A stretch of 64,000 nucleotides of DNA from Rusavskia elegans. Lineage: Eukaryota; Ascomycota; Lecanoromycetes; Teloschistales; Teloschistaceae. The notes beneath the pieces were generated by a model that was not told where the DNA came from, searched no databases, and saw nothing but the letters and a program-made list of their open reading frames with translations. The stretch lies in NCBI GenBank assembly GCA_011316305.1, contig SAUG01000009.1:248001-312000 (forward strand), read 5' to 3'. This document shows, one piece after another, positions 14,220 through 25,783 of this stretch. Position numbers and translations under genes: made by a program. How positions within the stretch are numbered: the first letter of the stretch is position 1; the number at the start of each line of letters is the position of its first letter.

Positions 14220-14862
14220 TGGTTTAAATAGCGTAATAGTAACGCTGCGTGATTTGGCGGCCTAACGGATCCAGCGCTCTATTTCGGAATTAACGGAGTT
14301 AATCCGGCGGGCCGGAAATTCAAATCCTTCGAAGATTAATCTAATATTTAAGTTTTTTCTAATTAGATTGGCCGTTTTGTCGGGTTTCGACTGGCCGTTT
14401 TATCGGATTTCGACTGGTCGTTTTATCGGGTTTCGAATTCGGGTTCGTATCCCGGGTTCGAGTTTCTAACCGTATTAGGAAAGAGATTAACTTTAACTAG
14501 TAATTTAGACGCAATAGTCACGTTTATCGCGAAATCGAATCGCCACTTTGGTTCGAAATGGCCAGTCTATTTCTAATCGACTAAATCGATTTTTATATAG
14601 AATTTATATAGAAATTATATAAAAGAATTATTTAAAAGATTATTTCGGCCTAGCTGTTGCTAATCGAAGTAAATTAAATTAATTAAAATTAAATAAACTA
14701 CGGTTTTCCTTTGGGTTTTAGTTTAAATCTAGCTTTTTCGAGAGTTTTAAATTAAATTCGCGGTAAATATTTATATTCAAATAATGACGTAATCTGATCG
14801 AATGGTATTTCTAATACTAATTCGTAAAAAACAATCAAAAATTCGAATGATTAAATCGTATA
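14220..14862 (+). mobile_element. tRNA-derived SINE, copy 3, split by a MITE
   Basis: Removing the MITE at 14,364-14,569 and one octamer leaves about 429 bp that matches SINE copies 1 and 2 from the tRNA-like head to the AATGATTAAATCGTATATA end. The box sequences are partly lost to C-to-T changes (AAATAGCGTAATAG for the A box). Confidence 0.75.
14364..14569 (+). mobile_element. hAT-like MITE with triplicated left terminus, copy 3
   Basis: Exact octamers TTTCTAAT flank the element. Its left end contains three successive copies of a roughly 22-bp unit beginning GACTGGCCGTTTTATCGG, making this copy 206 bp rather than 160 bp. The right end is GGCCAGTCTA. The rest matches the 160-bp MITE. Confidence 0.9.
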
Positions 14863-15940
14863 TATATATAATGTATTACTAATCCGATAAATATATAAAA
14901 TAATTATATTTATAGAATATAATAAATAGATCGAGAAAAAATATAATACGATATATATTATAGTAGAGTTTTACAGTAATAGTTAATTAATTAAAAAAAA
15001 TCTGAAATAGAATTTAATTAATTAATATAATCGTCGGCTAGACTTGGATTAAACTAAATAAATCTAAATTTTTCTATAAATTTCTAGCGTATTCTATTAT
15101 ATATTTCTATATACTTTTAACTACTATTTTATATAGATTTTTTCTAGTATTATTTATATTATTTTACTATATTATCTATACTAATATCTAGTATTCCGTA
15201 ATATCTAAATTAAAATTACTATTTATAAAATCTAAATCGATTATAAACCGCGAATAAAATATAAAATAGTCGGAATCAAAATATATATTCTATAAAAATA
15301 AAATATAGATTATATTACTATATATAAATACTTTTAGAAATTAAAAAAACCGATATATACAGAACTATAGATTTAGATATAAATATTCTTTTGAAATAAA
15401 TCATTAGAAATAAAGAAACAAATTAAAGAATTATTAAAAGATTTTATAATAATAAAATAGAATAATATAGATTATATTATAAAATTAAATTCTATAATAA
15501 AATTCTTTAAATAAAATTGTAAAAATAAAATTTATTAATTAGATAAAATAAAAACGAAGTAAAATAATATATTAAAATAATATATTAAATATAAATAAAA
15601 CTATTTAATTTATAATTATTCATTTCTAAAAATTATTTAAACCTATTATAATTATTAAAAATATAGACGGATGAATTTTAGCTAAATATATAGTTCTAAT
15701 TATTAATTTTATCTATTAATAAATAATCTATTATATTAGTTTTAAAAAATTTAAAACCGCTAGAATACTAAAATTTCTATAAAAATAATCGAAATTTATT
15801 AGAGAATTTAGCTATAGTAATAATATAGCTAATATAGCTATCGAGTTTCTATATTTAAAAAAAGATTAAAATACTAATAATATTATTATTAAAATAACTT
15901 TTTCAAAAAAACTCTTGTCTGAAATTATATTAAATTTATA

Positions 15941-15959
<19 letters not shown>

Positions 15960-15975
<16 letters not shown>

Positions 15976-16845
15976 CTAACAACGATATATACGACAACGA
16001 ATGTTATATTTTACGTATAAAGTAATTTTTATAGCTAAAGTTCGTTAGATAAAATTAACAACGCAGTTAATTACTTTTATTTAATTTCTTTTTTTTTATT
16101 CGCGATTACGAATTTTCTATTATATTTAAATACTATATCTAATTCTTTTTCGACGTTATAAATAATTATAAATATCTTATATTTCCGCTATATCTATCTA
16201 CTATAATATAAAGTAATTACGAATAGTTATCGTTTTATCTATATTTATTATATAATCTATTTCTAAATACTCCGCTAAACTATTAAAATACTCTTTAATC
16301 TATATAGCTTTAAAAAAATCGCTAGCTAATACGCCAACTACTATAGCTAAAAGCTTTACCCGGTCGATTCGGTTAAAAAGAAATAGAAAAATCGGATAGC
16401 GCGTTTTAAAAATAGTAAAAATAAATTTTTATCGAAGTTAAAATAGATTACTCTAGTTATAATAAAATAGTCGACGTCTTCGAAAATAGATATAATTATT
16501 ACGGTTAAAACTACTATCGTTTGGTTAAGCTACGGTATAGCTATTACGGAAATATATATATACGTAAAAGATTTTAAACTTATATTACTAGTAAAAGAAA
16601 AAGAAGCGATAACTATAAAATATATTTATCTATAAAGATTTCTATATTAAATTATCGATAGAAAAATACGTCATATTATTAAATAAATTTAATTTAAAAT
16701 TTTAAATAACTATTATTTACGTTAGTTAAATTAGAATATAAATTCTATTATCGTATAATCGATACTAGTATACTAATATTTGATTTATTGATCGAATTAC
16801 CGGTTTATCGGATACTAAAATCAAAACAGATTATTTAAATTATTA
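15960..16845 (+). repeat. 1-kb retroposon-like repeat, copy C
   Basis: It begins near CTAACAACGATATATACGAC and ends at TTTATCGGATACTAAAATCAAAA, parallel to copies A, B, D and E. It contains no coding sequence. Confidence 0.6.
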
Positions 16846-17402
16846 TAATTAATAATAAAAACTAGATGGTTGAAAGATATTCTACTAAATAGAATAATAC
16901 TAAATTTTAATATAATATAAAATTTGCTAGATATATTAATTTTAATTAGAATAAAAATAAAAATAAAAATAAAGATATAGAAAAAAAATAAAAATAGAAA
17001 TCGAAAATTATAAAATTATAAAAGAAATTATCTAATTATCTAATTAGTTATCTATATCTAAAAATAGTAAATCTAAATAAATATATTATTTCGATATATA
17101 ATTATATTATTAATAAAAAAATAGATTTTATAATATAAAAAAAAGATTTTAGCGATTTCAATAAATTAAATCCGAATTTTTAAATTTAATCCGGAATCGA
17201 ATTAAATTAAATTCTAAAATAATCCGATTCGATTTAATTCGATACCTAGAAAAGTCGGAACCGATTCGAATCGACTAAAATTTTTTAATTCGAATTCGAA
17301 ATTCGATTCGACGATCAATCTATTTAAACGAATTAAAAATAAATTTTTTTATAACTATTTTAATCGTTTTAGCCGTTTTGTTATTTTAGTTATCGTAATT
17401 AC

Positions 17403-17562
17403 TAGACTGGCCGTTTTATCGGGTTTCGAATTCGAGTTCGTATCTCGGATTCGAGTTTCTAATCGTATTAGAAAAGAAACTAACTTTAACTAGTAATTTA
17501 GACGTAATAGCCACGTTTATCGCGAAGTCGAATCGCTACTTTGGTTCGAAGTGGTCTGTCTA
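17403..17562 (+). mobile_element. 160-bp hAT-like MITE, copy 4
   Basis: Exact flanking octamers GTAATTAC. The left end is TAGACTGGCC; the right end GTGGTCTGTCTA shows a few changes from the consensus GTGGCCAGTCTA. Confidence 0.9.
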
Positions 17563-17867
17563 GTAATTACGTAGCTTCGAATATATTCGAAATCGATTAA
17601 AACGGTCAAAACGGCTAAATTCGATTTTGATTTAATTTTGAAAAACTTTAATATAATTAACGCTATTAGCCAATTCCTTTATATCTATTAAACTATCGAT
17701 TATATCAAACAATCTATAATAATAGTTTTAATAATTTCGTTTTTAATTTATTTTTAATTTATAGTAGTATATTCGTAATAGTAGTTCTTTTTTCTATTTT
17801 TAGATCTTTTCTACGCTAATTTACAGTAGAGCTAGCTGGGATACGATTTTAACGCGGACGTTGCAAC

Positions 17868-18362
17868 TTGTAACGCTATTTCGGGTCGGATTTCTATCGG
17901 TATTTCGAAAACTCGATCCGAATTTTAATAAATCGATTCGACTCGATCTACTAAATAGTATAGATTAGTTTCTAAAATTAGAACCGAAAGTTAAATCGGA
18001 TTATAAAATAGAAATTAATTAAAATTCGATTCGATTTATAAAACTTTCTATATATAATATAATACAAAAATTATTATAGTATAATATAATATAAAAATTA
18101 ATAAATTAAATAATTATCTTTAAAAGTAATTTATATAGATTATATATTTATTCGAATATAATTTCTTTATAATAAAAAGATATAACTTTTATATAAAAAT
18201 TATATTTTAATATTAGATTTTTTTAAATTTTAATAGATTAAACCTAGATTCCCGGGTTTAACCCGGAACTGAATCGGTTCGGTACCTAAAAAAGTCGGAA
18301 CCGACTCGGATCGGGTCGGTTCCTCTAACCCGGGTTCGAAACCCGACCCGACGGCCAGTCTA
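17868..18362 (+). mobile_element. 495-bp hAT-like element at the island's left edge
   Basis: The right end is intact (ACGGCCAGTCTA, ending at 18,362); the left end is degenerate (TTGTAACGCTATTTCGGG). Flanking octamers GTTGCAAC and GCTGCAAG match at six of eight positions. Base composition changes to that of the gene island immediately after this terminus. Its two ends match the ends of the 2.3-kb element, so it looks like an internally deleted derivative. Confidence 0.75.
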
Positions 18363-18950
18363 GCTGCAAGCTTCCTACCGTAACGTTAATAGCATCTGCC
18401 AAGACCTTTGGCATCACCATCCACACCTGACCATCATCAATAAAGTGCTAGGATGTCTATCGGTGCGTCGTCGCTTAGAGTCACTGTTTAATTGAGCATG
18501 GCTGACAAGCAGCGAGTCTGGTAAGTCTCATAACTAGTGTGCAGTCACTATGTCTCTATCCTGGCTTGGTATTCTATTAACTGTTTCTCCTACTATGGTT
18601 GCTGCCACACTTATGATCTTCTGATTGCCATATTTAGAGTGTCTCCGATCGTGACCAGATGTCTTTGTTTTTAGAGAGATTCTTCACAGATCACCTGTAC
18701 AATGTCAAGATGACGATGTGAATCGTCCATGCCGTGGATCTGAGGGGCGAGAACGAGCGGAAGCTGGTGACAGAACGCTCGATCTACTCCATCGCGCGAG
18801 AAAGAAGTCAGTGAAATGTCAAAGAGTTTAAGCAATCCGATCACAAGGCGAAAAGCCAGCGTCTCAACCATCAATTTCATCCAAGTGCTCCATAACCCAT
18901 CTTCTCCATCCCCTCCCCTCCTCTCTCTCTCCTCAAGATATCATCAACCA
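18363..18950. other. Island-edge spacer, no gene recognised
   Basis: Normal-composition DNA downstream of the UstYa-like gene. Short open frames exist on both strands, but none has a recognisable motif or splice structure. It probably holds the 3' untranslated region of that gene. Confidence 0.5.
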
Positions 18951-20837
18951 TCACCCATCATGCCCAACCCCTGTTCTGATCCCTCTCCCCTCTGGAAAAC
19001 TCTCCCCAAGAATGGGATGTTTCAGCCATCCCGGCCTCAACACATCAACGCTCCTCCCCGCAGACCAGTCGTCTAGTGCATCCCAATTCACACATTCATG
19101 CGCTGCGCTGAAGTTCCCGAGCGGGATAGGCTGGTTGTGACCCCAGCGCATGGTGATGAGGGAGATGTCGGGGTGGCAGGTTAGGGTTGAGAGGAGGGAG
19201 GAGAGGCAGTGGTCTGTGAGGACGGGAAACGACGTTAACTTGCTGAATAGCGGAGGGGGAGGAGGAGGGGAACGGGATGGGTTGGAGGTGGAAGGTGATG
19301 ACGGTCAAGATTAACAGGATACCATATACGAGGAAAATGTGATAAAGGTTACCGTTATGAAACTTCAAATCCTCTCTTTCCAGCTCGGTCAGGTTCTGGT
19401 AGTAATATTCGGGCCACATCGTGTGGTGGATTCTTTTCTGTATGTCCATTGTCGTCAGCCTTTATCTCACTATCTACACTACACTAGAAGTAGATTCCGA
19501 TGTTTTGTCGTTGCCGATGCATCGTTGCAGAGACCGTTTGATGTATTTGCATGGGAAGGCAGTTGGACTTGAAAGGACTGTCCGTTAAATAGATCACGAT
19601 CGGACATCAAAGATCAAAGGATGAAACGGAAATCCACCACTTGTATCACCTTCTATTTCATCTTTTGCAGTGCATAATACTCTATGATCCAATATTCATG
19701 TCATTGTCCAGAATTGACCCATATGGCCGTACAGATCATAGGGGAAATCGCTTCAACTCACCAAACAATGCAAGTCGTGATACACCCGTAGCTGCGCCAT
19801 ATAGCCCAAGCCATCCGGGTATTCGACAGCCTGTTCCTCACGCCCTGGGAAATGCGCCAATTCGGGGCGCGAGATGCGGATGTTCTGATCTGTGAAACAG
19901 GAAATCAGAACAAGAAACGTGAATGTCTTCGGACTGTCATAAGCTATGCGAACAGATCTCAACAAAGCCATAACTTCACCCTCCTCCCAGTCGAAACAAT
20001 GCGAGGGACAACGATGAGTAGGGCAGTGTGTGGTCCTTGCCACAGGCAGGGTAGGATGGGATTATATATCGAATAAAATCTGATCATCCGAATTGGAGAG
20101 GGCGGTAGGGATTACGGAATTGTGAAGGTTGGAGGTGAGACATACTCTGCAACATTATATGCCACGCCAGATCTAACTCTCTGCTCGGGGGCCCGAAATA
20201 AGGCCCCATATTCTTTGGGTCTCGTTTCATTTCAAATACTCGAGCTTCGTAGTGGAGTGCCTCGCGAGCGGGTGCTAGGTTTATTAGTCTTCGTGATGCA
20301 TTGTCACTCGCAAATCCTGCACTACATCCGCTATTCTTTTTCTTCGTTGAGTTGCTCCGGTGTCCCACATCCCTTGAAAACCATGACATGATCCTCTATC
20401 GCTACTCACCCTCCCTCCTCGACAGTATCCGACAATGGCCAAAATGGTAGCAAATGCTCAGACTCACAATATATCATCGCTGGGAAGCCATGCGGAGACT
20501 CTGAGCTGGGGAGACGCATCATTGTAGCTGCGAAAATGATAGTATATACGACGATGGCAAGGATGTGGTAGACGTATAGAGGCGCTGGGAGCCATGTCGC
20601 AGCACGCTTGTGGATCCCATAAGCCTTTTCGCGAAACGAGAGTGGGAGTGATGAATCTGATGAGTCCAATTTGGAGTCGAGCTCGTCTGTTGGGGAGTGG
20701 GGGATGGGCTTGTATGAGAAACGAGCAAGGTCCATTTTTCTTTGAGCTCTTTGATTTGGGAAGAAGCTGGAAAAGGTGAAGTGGGGATGAGTGAATGGGT
20801 CCAAAGGCTCCATCGTCAGGACAGCGTCAAATTGCAT
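18951..20837 (-). CDS. UstYa-like oxidase (DUF3328 family)
   Basis: Proteins of this family are copper-type oxidases that act in fungal secondary metabolism, most famously in macrocyclising the Tyr-containing core peptides of dikaritin RiPPs. I place five exons: 20468-20837, 20146-20274, 19762-19889, 19353-19437 and 18951-19213 (975 nt, 324 aa). A single membrane segment lies at about residues 86-107. It is followed by the SPAREALHYEARVF block and the GPPSRELDLAW block typical of the family. Both signature motifs are intact: HDLHC (residues 204-208) and, across the last intron, HNDHC (236-240), then LTCHPD and the C-terminal HECVNWDALDDW. Start is uncertain: the Met at 20,735 would give a more usual 290 aa. 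The introns (193, 256, 324 and 139 bp) are long compared with most in this island. It is divergent from the small peptide gene at 21,497. Confidence 0.87.
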
Positions 20838-21496
20838 GAGACTAGTGTCAGGCTGAGGGAGATGATTGTTTTGTAATCAGGTAGAGATGTGCCATTACTT
20901 GTCAATCGAGCTTTCAATCGGCTTCATATTCCTATCCGCACCGGATCCCGCCCGAAAGCAGGGAAGACAAGCATATCGCCAATCGACTGTCGGGAGACAT
21001 ACCACGTGAAGGAGCACTCTGTGGACAAACGCTAAATAAGTGGGTACCCCACTCTCGCCGTGTCTCGATGGGGACAATGAGGTTCTGATGTAGCCATTGA
21101 GAGACGTAGGCGGTATCTGAACGCTAACACTTTGCATGATGCTGTCTAGCCTTGCAGAAGTTCTGGCCGTATATCAGCATTGGACACTACTGATTGTCAC
21201 GGTCCCTTTGTAAACCTGGGTGCAGCTTACCTTAGTTACACGCCCATTGGATGAGCCAGGGTTGGCCTACCGGGATACTGGCTGAAAATGGCGTAACATT
21301 CGAAGCATTTGGGGTAGCGAGACGACCAGTGAAGTCGCAGCCATCGCCAATCTACAACCACGGGAGCTGAATAGTAGACCTAGAACTCATCCGGTTCCTC
21401 ATAAGTAAGCTCATTCCGGTCGCACCGACCTTCCAACCTTTTCGTCCCAGCTCTTCTGCGACTAGCAAAATTCGACAACGACACGGTCCGCTCACG
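20838..21496. promoter_or_regulatory. Shared upstream region between UstYa-like gene and peptide gene
   Basis: About 660 bp separate the two divergent start codons (about 760 bp if the downstream Met is used). No coding sequence is recognisable here. The head-to-head layout would allow coordinated control, but I cannot point to a defined operator. Confidence 0.4.
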
Positions 21497-21746
21497 ATGA
21501 AGTTATCGACCTTCCTACTGGCTTTGCCGCTCTTGATATCGAGCGCTTTGAGTGCAGCGATTCCTGTCATCGGTAATTACCCTTCCAGCGATCAGGGATG
21601 TCCTAATTGGACGTCTGACATGCCAAATAGTGAGGCCAGAAACCCGCGACATATTGTTGACACGCACCCAAGGAGCTACAACGGCAGAGAAGCGGGGAGA
21701 GATATTCGCCGATGCAGACGAAGCGTACCTGTTGGTAGATGGGTAA
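21497..21746 (+). CDS. Small secreted peptide, candidate RiPP precursor
   Basis: The first exon (21497-21572) encodes a clean signal peptide, MKLSTFLLALPLLISSALSA, followed by AIPVI. A 58-bp GT-AG intron (21573-21630) with a CTAAT branch-like site gives a second exon (21631-21746) and a 63-aa product. After a hydrophilic stretch comes TTAEKR, a Kex2-type site, then a final 16-residue peptide ending EAYLLVDG and a stop codon. Signal peptide, dibasic site and a Tyr-containing tail are what a dikaritin precursor needs, but there is only one tail, whereas many known precursors repeat the core. Alternatives: reading straight through without the intron stays open to 21,970 (157 aa) and also contains an EKR site; a second intron from 21,743 is possible. 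I recognise no homologue. Confidence 0.4.
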
Positions 21747-22549
21747 AGAGCGTCATGGAGCCTGTTGGGAGATCGGTTCGATTGTCGTGCTGTAGTACGA
21801 TTGAGGGGCGACCTTCTCCATTGGCGGAGAAAAGAGCCGCTTCTGGCGCGAGCAAGACCAGTCTTAGTCTCTTGGCACAACGTGACAGCGCTCCCTCTCA
21901 TATTTCTACAAGTTCTGTATCAGAATTATTCCGACGACCAGCACAGGATCATTGTCATTCTGCTTCCTAGATCTCAGTTGATAATGCTAGATTGACATAT
22001 TACGGTGGGTTTTAGATTTCCACGAAAATAATGGAAAGACGACGGGAGGGGGGAGCGCTGTCACAATGCGTCAAGAGACTAGGACTGGTCTCGAATCGCT
22101 TTCATCCTGTGGAACACCGACAGCGACGAACTCATGGCTTCTGTTTGGGCTGCCTGCATGAAATGGCTGCACCCTTCGCGTAATCTGCCTTGTAATTGGC
22201 AACTGGACAGAACGCCCCTCCAATGCCTGGGAAAGCTAAGGTAGTCACTGTTGGTTGAGGGACTATCAGCTGTAATATAGGTAGGTAATAGGCTGGCTTG
22301 CTTGCGGAGGACGATCTGATAGATTATGGCTGTGAAGTGTTTTGATAAGGCTCTGTTGAGCTTCATTTTGCTTGACTACGCTTTCGCGCAGTGCTCCTGC
22401 TTTCACCACCTTACCAGACAGAACATGTAGCGAGGACCGGGTGCTAGGCCTCGAATCAGCATTGAAACGCGGACTATTGTGGCTGCTGCTTCCAGGCTTG
22501 ATTGCGGAAAGTGTCAAGTTTTCGGTATCCGTCAAAGCCAATTTCAAGG
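21747..22549. other. Spacer upstream of the peptidase gene
   Basis: If the short peptide model is right, this 800-bp stretch carries its 3' region and the promoter of the peptidase gene. If the unspliced model is right, coding continues to 21,970. I see no other supported gene. Confidence 0.4.
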
Positions 22550-25405
22550 ATGCTCAAGTCACTTCGCCAAGGCAGTCGCTCAGCAGCGGTAGCTAATATA
22601 GACGAGGACGAGGTACTCCTGGAGAATATTGAAAGGAGTAGTGACGAGGACGCCAGTGGGGAGCTCAACGACGATGGGGGAAGGTCGAAGAAAACGGCAG
22701 GACGGAGACACAGCAGGAAAAGCTTCGCGCACCTGGCCTCGGGCAGAACTCGGACTGTACTGTTCTCGGCCGCGATCTCTCTTTTCGCAGTTGTGTTGCT
22801 TCTGTTCAGTGAGCAGCGCTCTTCCCATATTTGAGCATCACTGATTAGGCCCATTCCAGTACAATGGCTTCTCTCGACGCAGACGGATTCTCGGACCTGC
22901 TCAACCCCTGCATGCGTGCTCGCAGCAGCTGAACTCTTACACACTGTCTCTTCACCGTCTCGGAAGATAGACCCTTGTACAAATTTCAGAGATTACGTTT
23001 GTGCCGGGTGGGACTCACGGAATGAGCTACGCGACGACCAATCACACATATCGAGGCGATCTACCCTAAGTGAACAGACCCAGAGTGTGCTACGTCAAAT
23101 AATCGAGTCGAGTGGTCCTCATTCCTCGCACCAATCCGATGGTGACCCCGCTGCCGAGAAGCGCGCCTTCGCAAAGCTCAAGAAGGCGTATATGAGCTGC
23201 ATGGACGAGGCAGCGCTTGATAGTAGAGGCTTATCTCCTATCATTGAAATTGTTACCCAGGTTCGGCGCATTCTTCGTCGCCCAGGTGACGTCCCAGCTC
23301 GTGACCATATGGGCCTGATCCCTTCTCCGGCCAGACATCTCAAAGGACGAGACCAACCCTCGCTTACCGATGTTATCAAATTCCTGATGAACTGGGGTGT
23401 AGACGCCTTGATTACTTTTCGTACAAAGGTACGTTCCAAGTTTATTATTCTTCGGTATTTCATGCGTGTTGACGACTATTAGATAGATGATGAGGATCCG
23501 AGTATAAATTCTTTGTTATTACGCCCTGTGTACAGACAAGGTCTCCTTAGCAGAGACGTGAACAACAAAGACAATCTTGTTCGAGAATACAAGTCAGTAA
23601 TGACAGAAGTCTTGAGCCAGGTATTTGCCGAAGCAGACCTTGAAGTTTCTCCTTCGAAAGGTCGTGAATTAGACATTACCAAGCGAGCAGAGAACGCCTC
23701 TATATTCGAAGGCCTTGTTCAATCTCTGGTCGATTTTGAAACAAGATTGGCTGATGCTCTTCCTCCTCTTTCAACATGGTTTGATGTTACAGAATACTAC
23801 AATGTGTACTCTTTGGAAGAAGCGGAAACTCTGGTACCGCATATATCCCTTCGAGAATTGATCATAAACCAAACAGGAGGAACATCGCCCAAGAGAGTCG
23901 TTATAACAGCGCCGGCATACCTCGAGACTCTTTCGGAGGCGTTACGTGAGACAGACCGATCAGTCCTAGAAGCTTATTTCATATGGAGGGTTGTCCAGAC
24001 CCATGCCAAGAATGTCAAGGCCAAAGCAGTCGAGCCAATCTTAGCATTCCAGAGTCAGTTAGAAGGGAGAACTTACAAGCCCGATAGTGAGCGGTGGAGG
24101 TTGTGTGTTCGGCATGTCAACAAAGGCTTGGGTGAGCACACTCCAATACTGAGAACATGCTGAAGTCTAAATGCTGGCAAAGGTTGGATCCTAGGTTACT
24201 TTTGGGCCAAGTGGCACTTGCCTAGCGACATTCAATCCTTTGGTACTAGTGTATTACAAACGATCCTAGATGGATATCTAGAGCAACTGCAATCCCTAGA
24301 ATGGATGAGTCAGAATGCTAAGGACATTGCATCGGAGAAATGTAAGTATGCGCAGACTGAAAAGACGATCACGATACTCACATTGTCGCATAGTACGTAA
24401 TATAGCCCAAGAGATTGCCTATCCCACCAAGAATCCCGACATGCGCCGTCCACATAAAGTAGAAGAGCGATATTCCAAGATGGAAATTTCAGGAGACGAC
24501 TACTTCCAGAATGTCATCCTATTTGCTCAAGCAAAACATCATGACAGATTCGCCAAATTGGCAAAATCCTCCGACGACAGAGAATGGGATCGCAATATAG
24601 AAACAGTCGATGTATGCCCGCGATGGCTGTCGAGGCCATATTTCGTATTGTACTAGATCATGCTGATACTGCGGCACAGGCCTACTTTAGCCCTGCCGGC
24701 AATGAGATAGTTGTACCTGGCGGGATTATGCAGCCTCCTGTGTACTATGGGCCCCGGCTGCCTAGCTATCTGACATACGGGGCGTTTGGAGCTTTGATGG
24801 GCCATGAAATCTCGCACGGTAGGGCCCAACATTCGCTATTGTTTCGTGACTAGCATTGATAAGACAGCGTTCGATTCCATGGGCCGATACTTCGACGCAA
24901 ACGGTAACAAGACCGACTGGTGGGACTCTCAGACCAGGGCACAATACAAACAGAGATCCCAGTGCTTCATCGACCAGTACAACCAGTTCAGTGTCACTGG
25001 ACCTGACGGCGGGTTATTGCACCTTGATGGAGCCCTGACATTAGATGAGAACCTTGCAGATGATCGAGGTTTACGGGCTGCTTTTCAAGCATGGCGGACT
25101 CGGGACAGGAAAGATCCAGACAAGAAACTTGTGGGCCTTGATAGATTCTCGAGAGAACAGATCTTCTTTCTGTCTTACGGTAGTTTCTGGTGTAGCAAGT
25201 CGCAAGCTGAGACCATGCAAACATATCTGAGGAGCAACGTACACGCTCCAGACTTTGCGCGTATCATGGTAAGTCTTAACGCCTTCAGCTATACGATTGG
25301 AGCAACTAGACTAACGAAGCGTCGTATGAGGGTACCACCTCAAATTCCCCCGATTTTCGTTCGGCTTTCGGCTGCGCCACAACCATACCAACCTGCACGA
25401 TGTAG
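22550..25405 (+). CDS. M13 family (neprilysin-like) membrane metallopeptidase
   Basis: This is a zinc endopeptidase expected to sit as a type II membrane protein with its catalytic domain outside the cytosol. Eight exons: 22550-22808, 22860-23428, 23483-24131, 24183-24341, 24394-24611, 24680-24818, 24868-25268 and 25310-25405 (2490 nt, 829 aa). Introns are 41-68 bp with GT-AG ends. An acidic and basic cytosolic tail (1-67) precedes a membrane segment (about 68-88). The M13_N start follows, CSTPACVLAAAELL and DPCTNFRDYVCAGW. The catalytic part has VDAYFSPAGNEIVVPGGIMQ, the zinc motif HEISH (660-664) interrupted by an intron just after it, and ENLAD (725-729) giving the third zinc ligand Glu725. 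Spacing matches neprilysin. The C terminus ends GCATTIPTCTM, close to the usual Cys-containing end. The start is the first in-frame ATG before the tail. Nothing looks broken. Confidence 0.94.
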
Positions 25406-25783
25406 AATTCGACATTGCTTGAGGTGGTTCGAATGATGACTCGGGCCATCCCAGATCCGTACAAGCCTCTAGGTGAGAGTACGAGTATGAGATTGTTCAT
25501 GGGTTGCCGAGCTCTATCCGTAAGATGACAAATAGACCTTTTGAAAGGCTTCCGACACAGTCAAAGGACATGAACATGGCCAGTGGCTGGCCAAAGCTAT
25601 ACCTGTTTGAGGCGTTTGGCCGGAGTTCGAAGAACAGTCAATCTCGTTTCCTGGTTAGCATGATCAGCCGTCGATATCAGATGCGAAAAACAACTTACCA
25701 CTCTGCACTCCGTGAGGTTCTAAAATTCATCCCAATTGATTGATGGTTGCAAGCAAGATCCAGATACAATACGGAGCCAGGGT
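25406..25783. other. Convergent 3' spacer
   Basis: The peptidase gene and the transcription factor gene converge here. No gene is recognisable, and the two 3' untranslated regions probably fill the space. Confidence 0.6.

Larger units (their letters stand above)
1..18362. other. Left AT-rich, RIP-mutated arm
   Basis: The whole arm is A/T dominated. CA and TG dinucleotides are almost missing, TA is in great excess and CG is retained, which is the signature of RIP acting on CpA. No open frame of gene size survives on either strand. Recognisable content is transposon-derived and listed separately. Stretches where I recognise nothing beyond decayed AT-rich DNA are about 1-408, 1480-3388, 5275-6654, 8934-9569 (partly a repeat shared with about 33,940-34,250), 10,945-11,260, 12,180-12,680, 13,855-14,219, 14,863-15,944 and 16,850-17,402. 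The last of these ends in a hAT-like right terminus near 17,325. Confidence 0.9.

Noticed and set aside
12683..14862. CRISPR array or other regularly spaced repeats
   Set aside because: Repeats are dispersed transposons with target duplications, not regularly spaced short repeats; the composition is fungal.
18816..19076. 86-codon plus-strand frame opposite the UstYa-like gene
   Set aside because: It is a shadow of exon 5 and its flank; Pro/Ser-rich with no motif.
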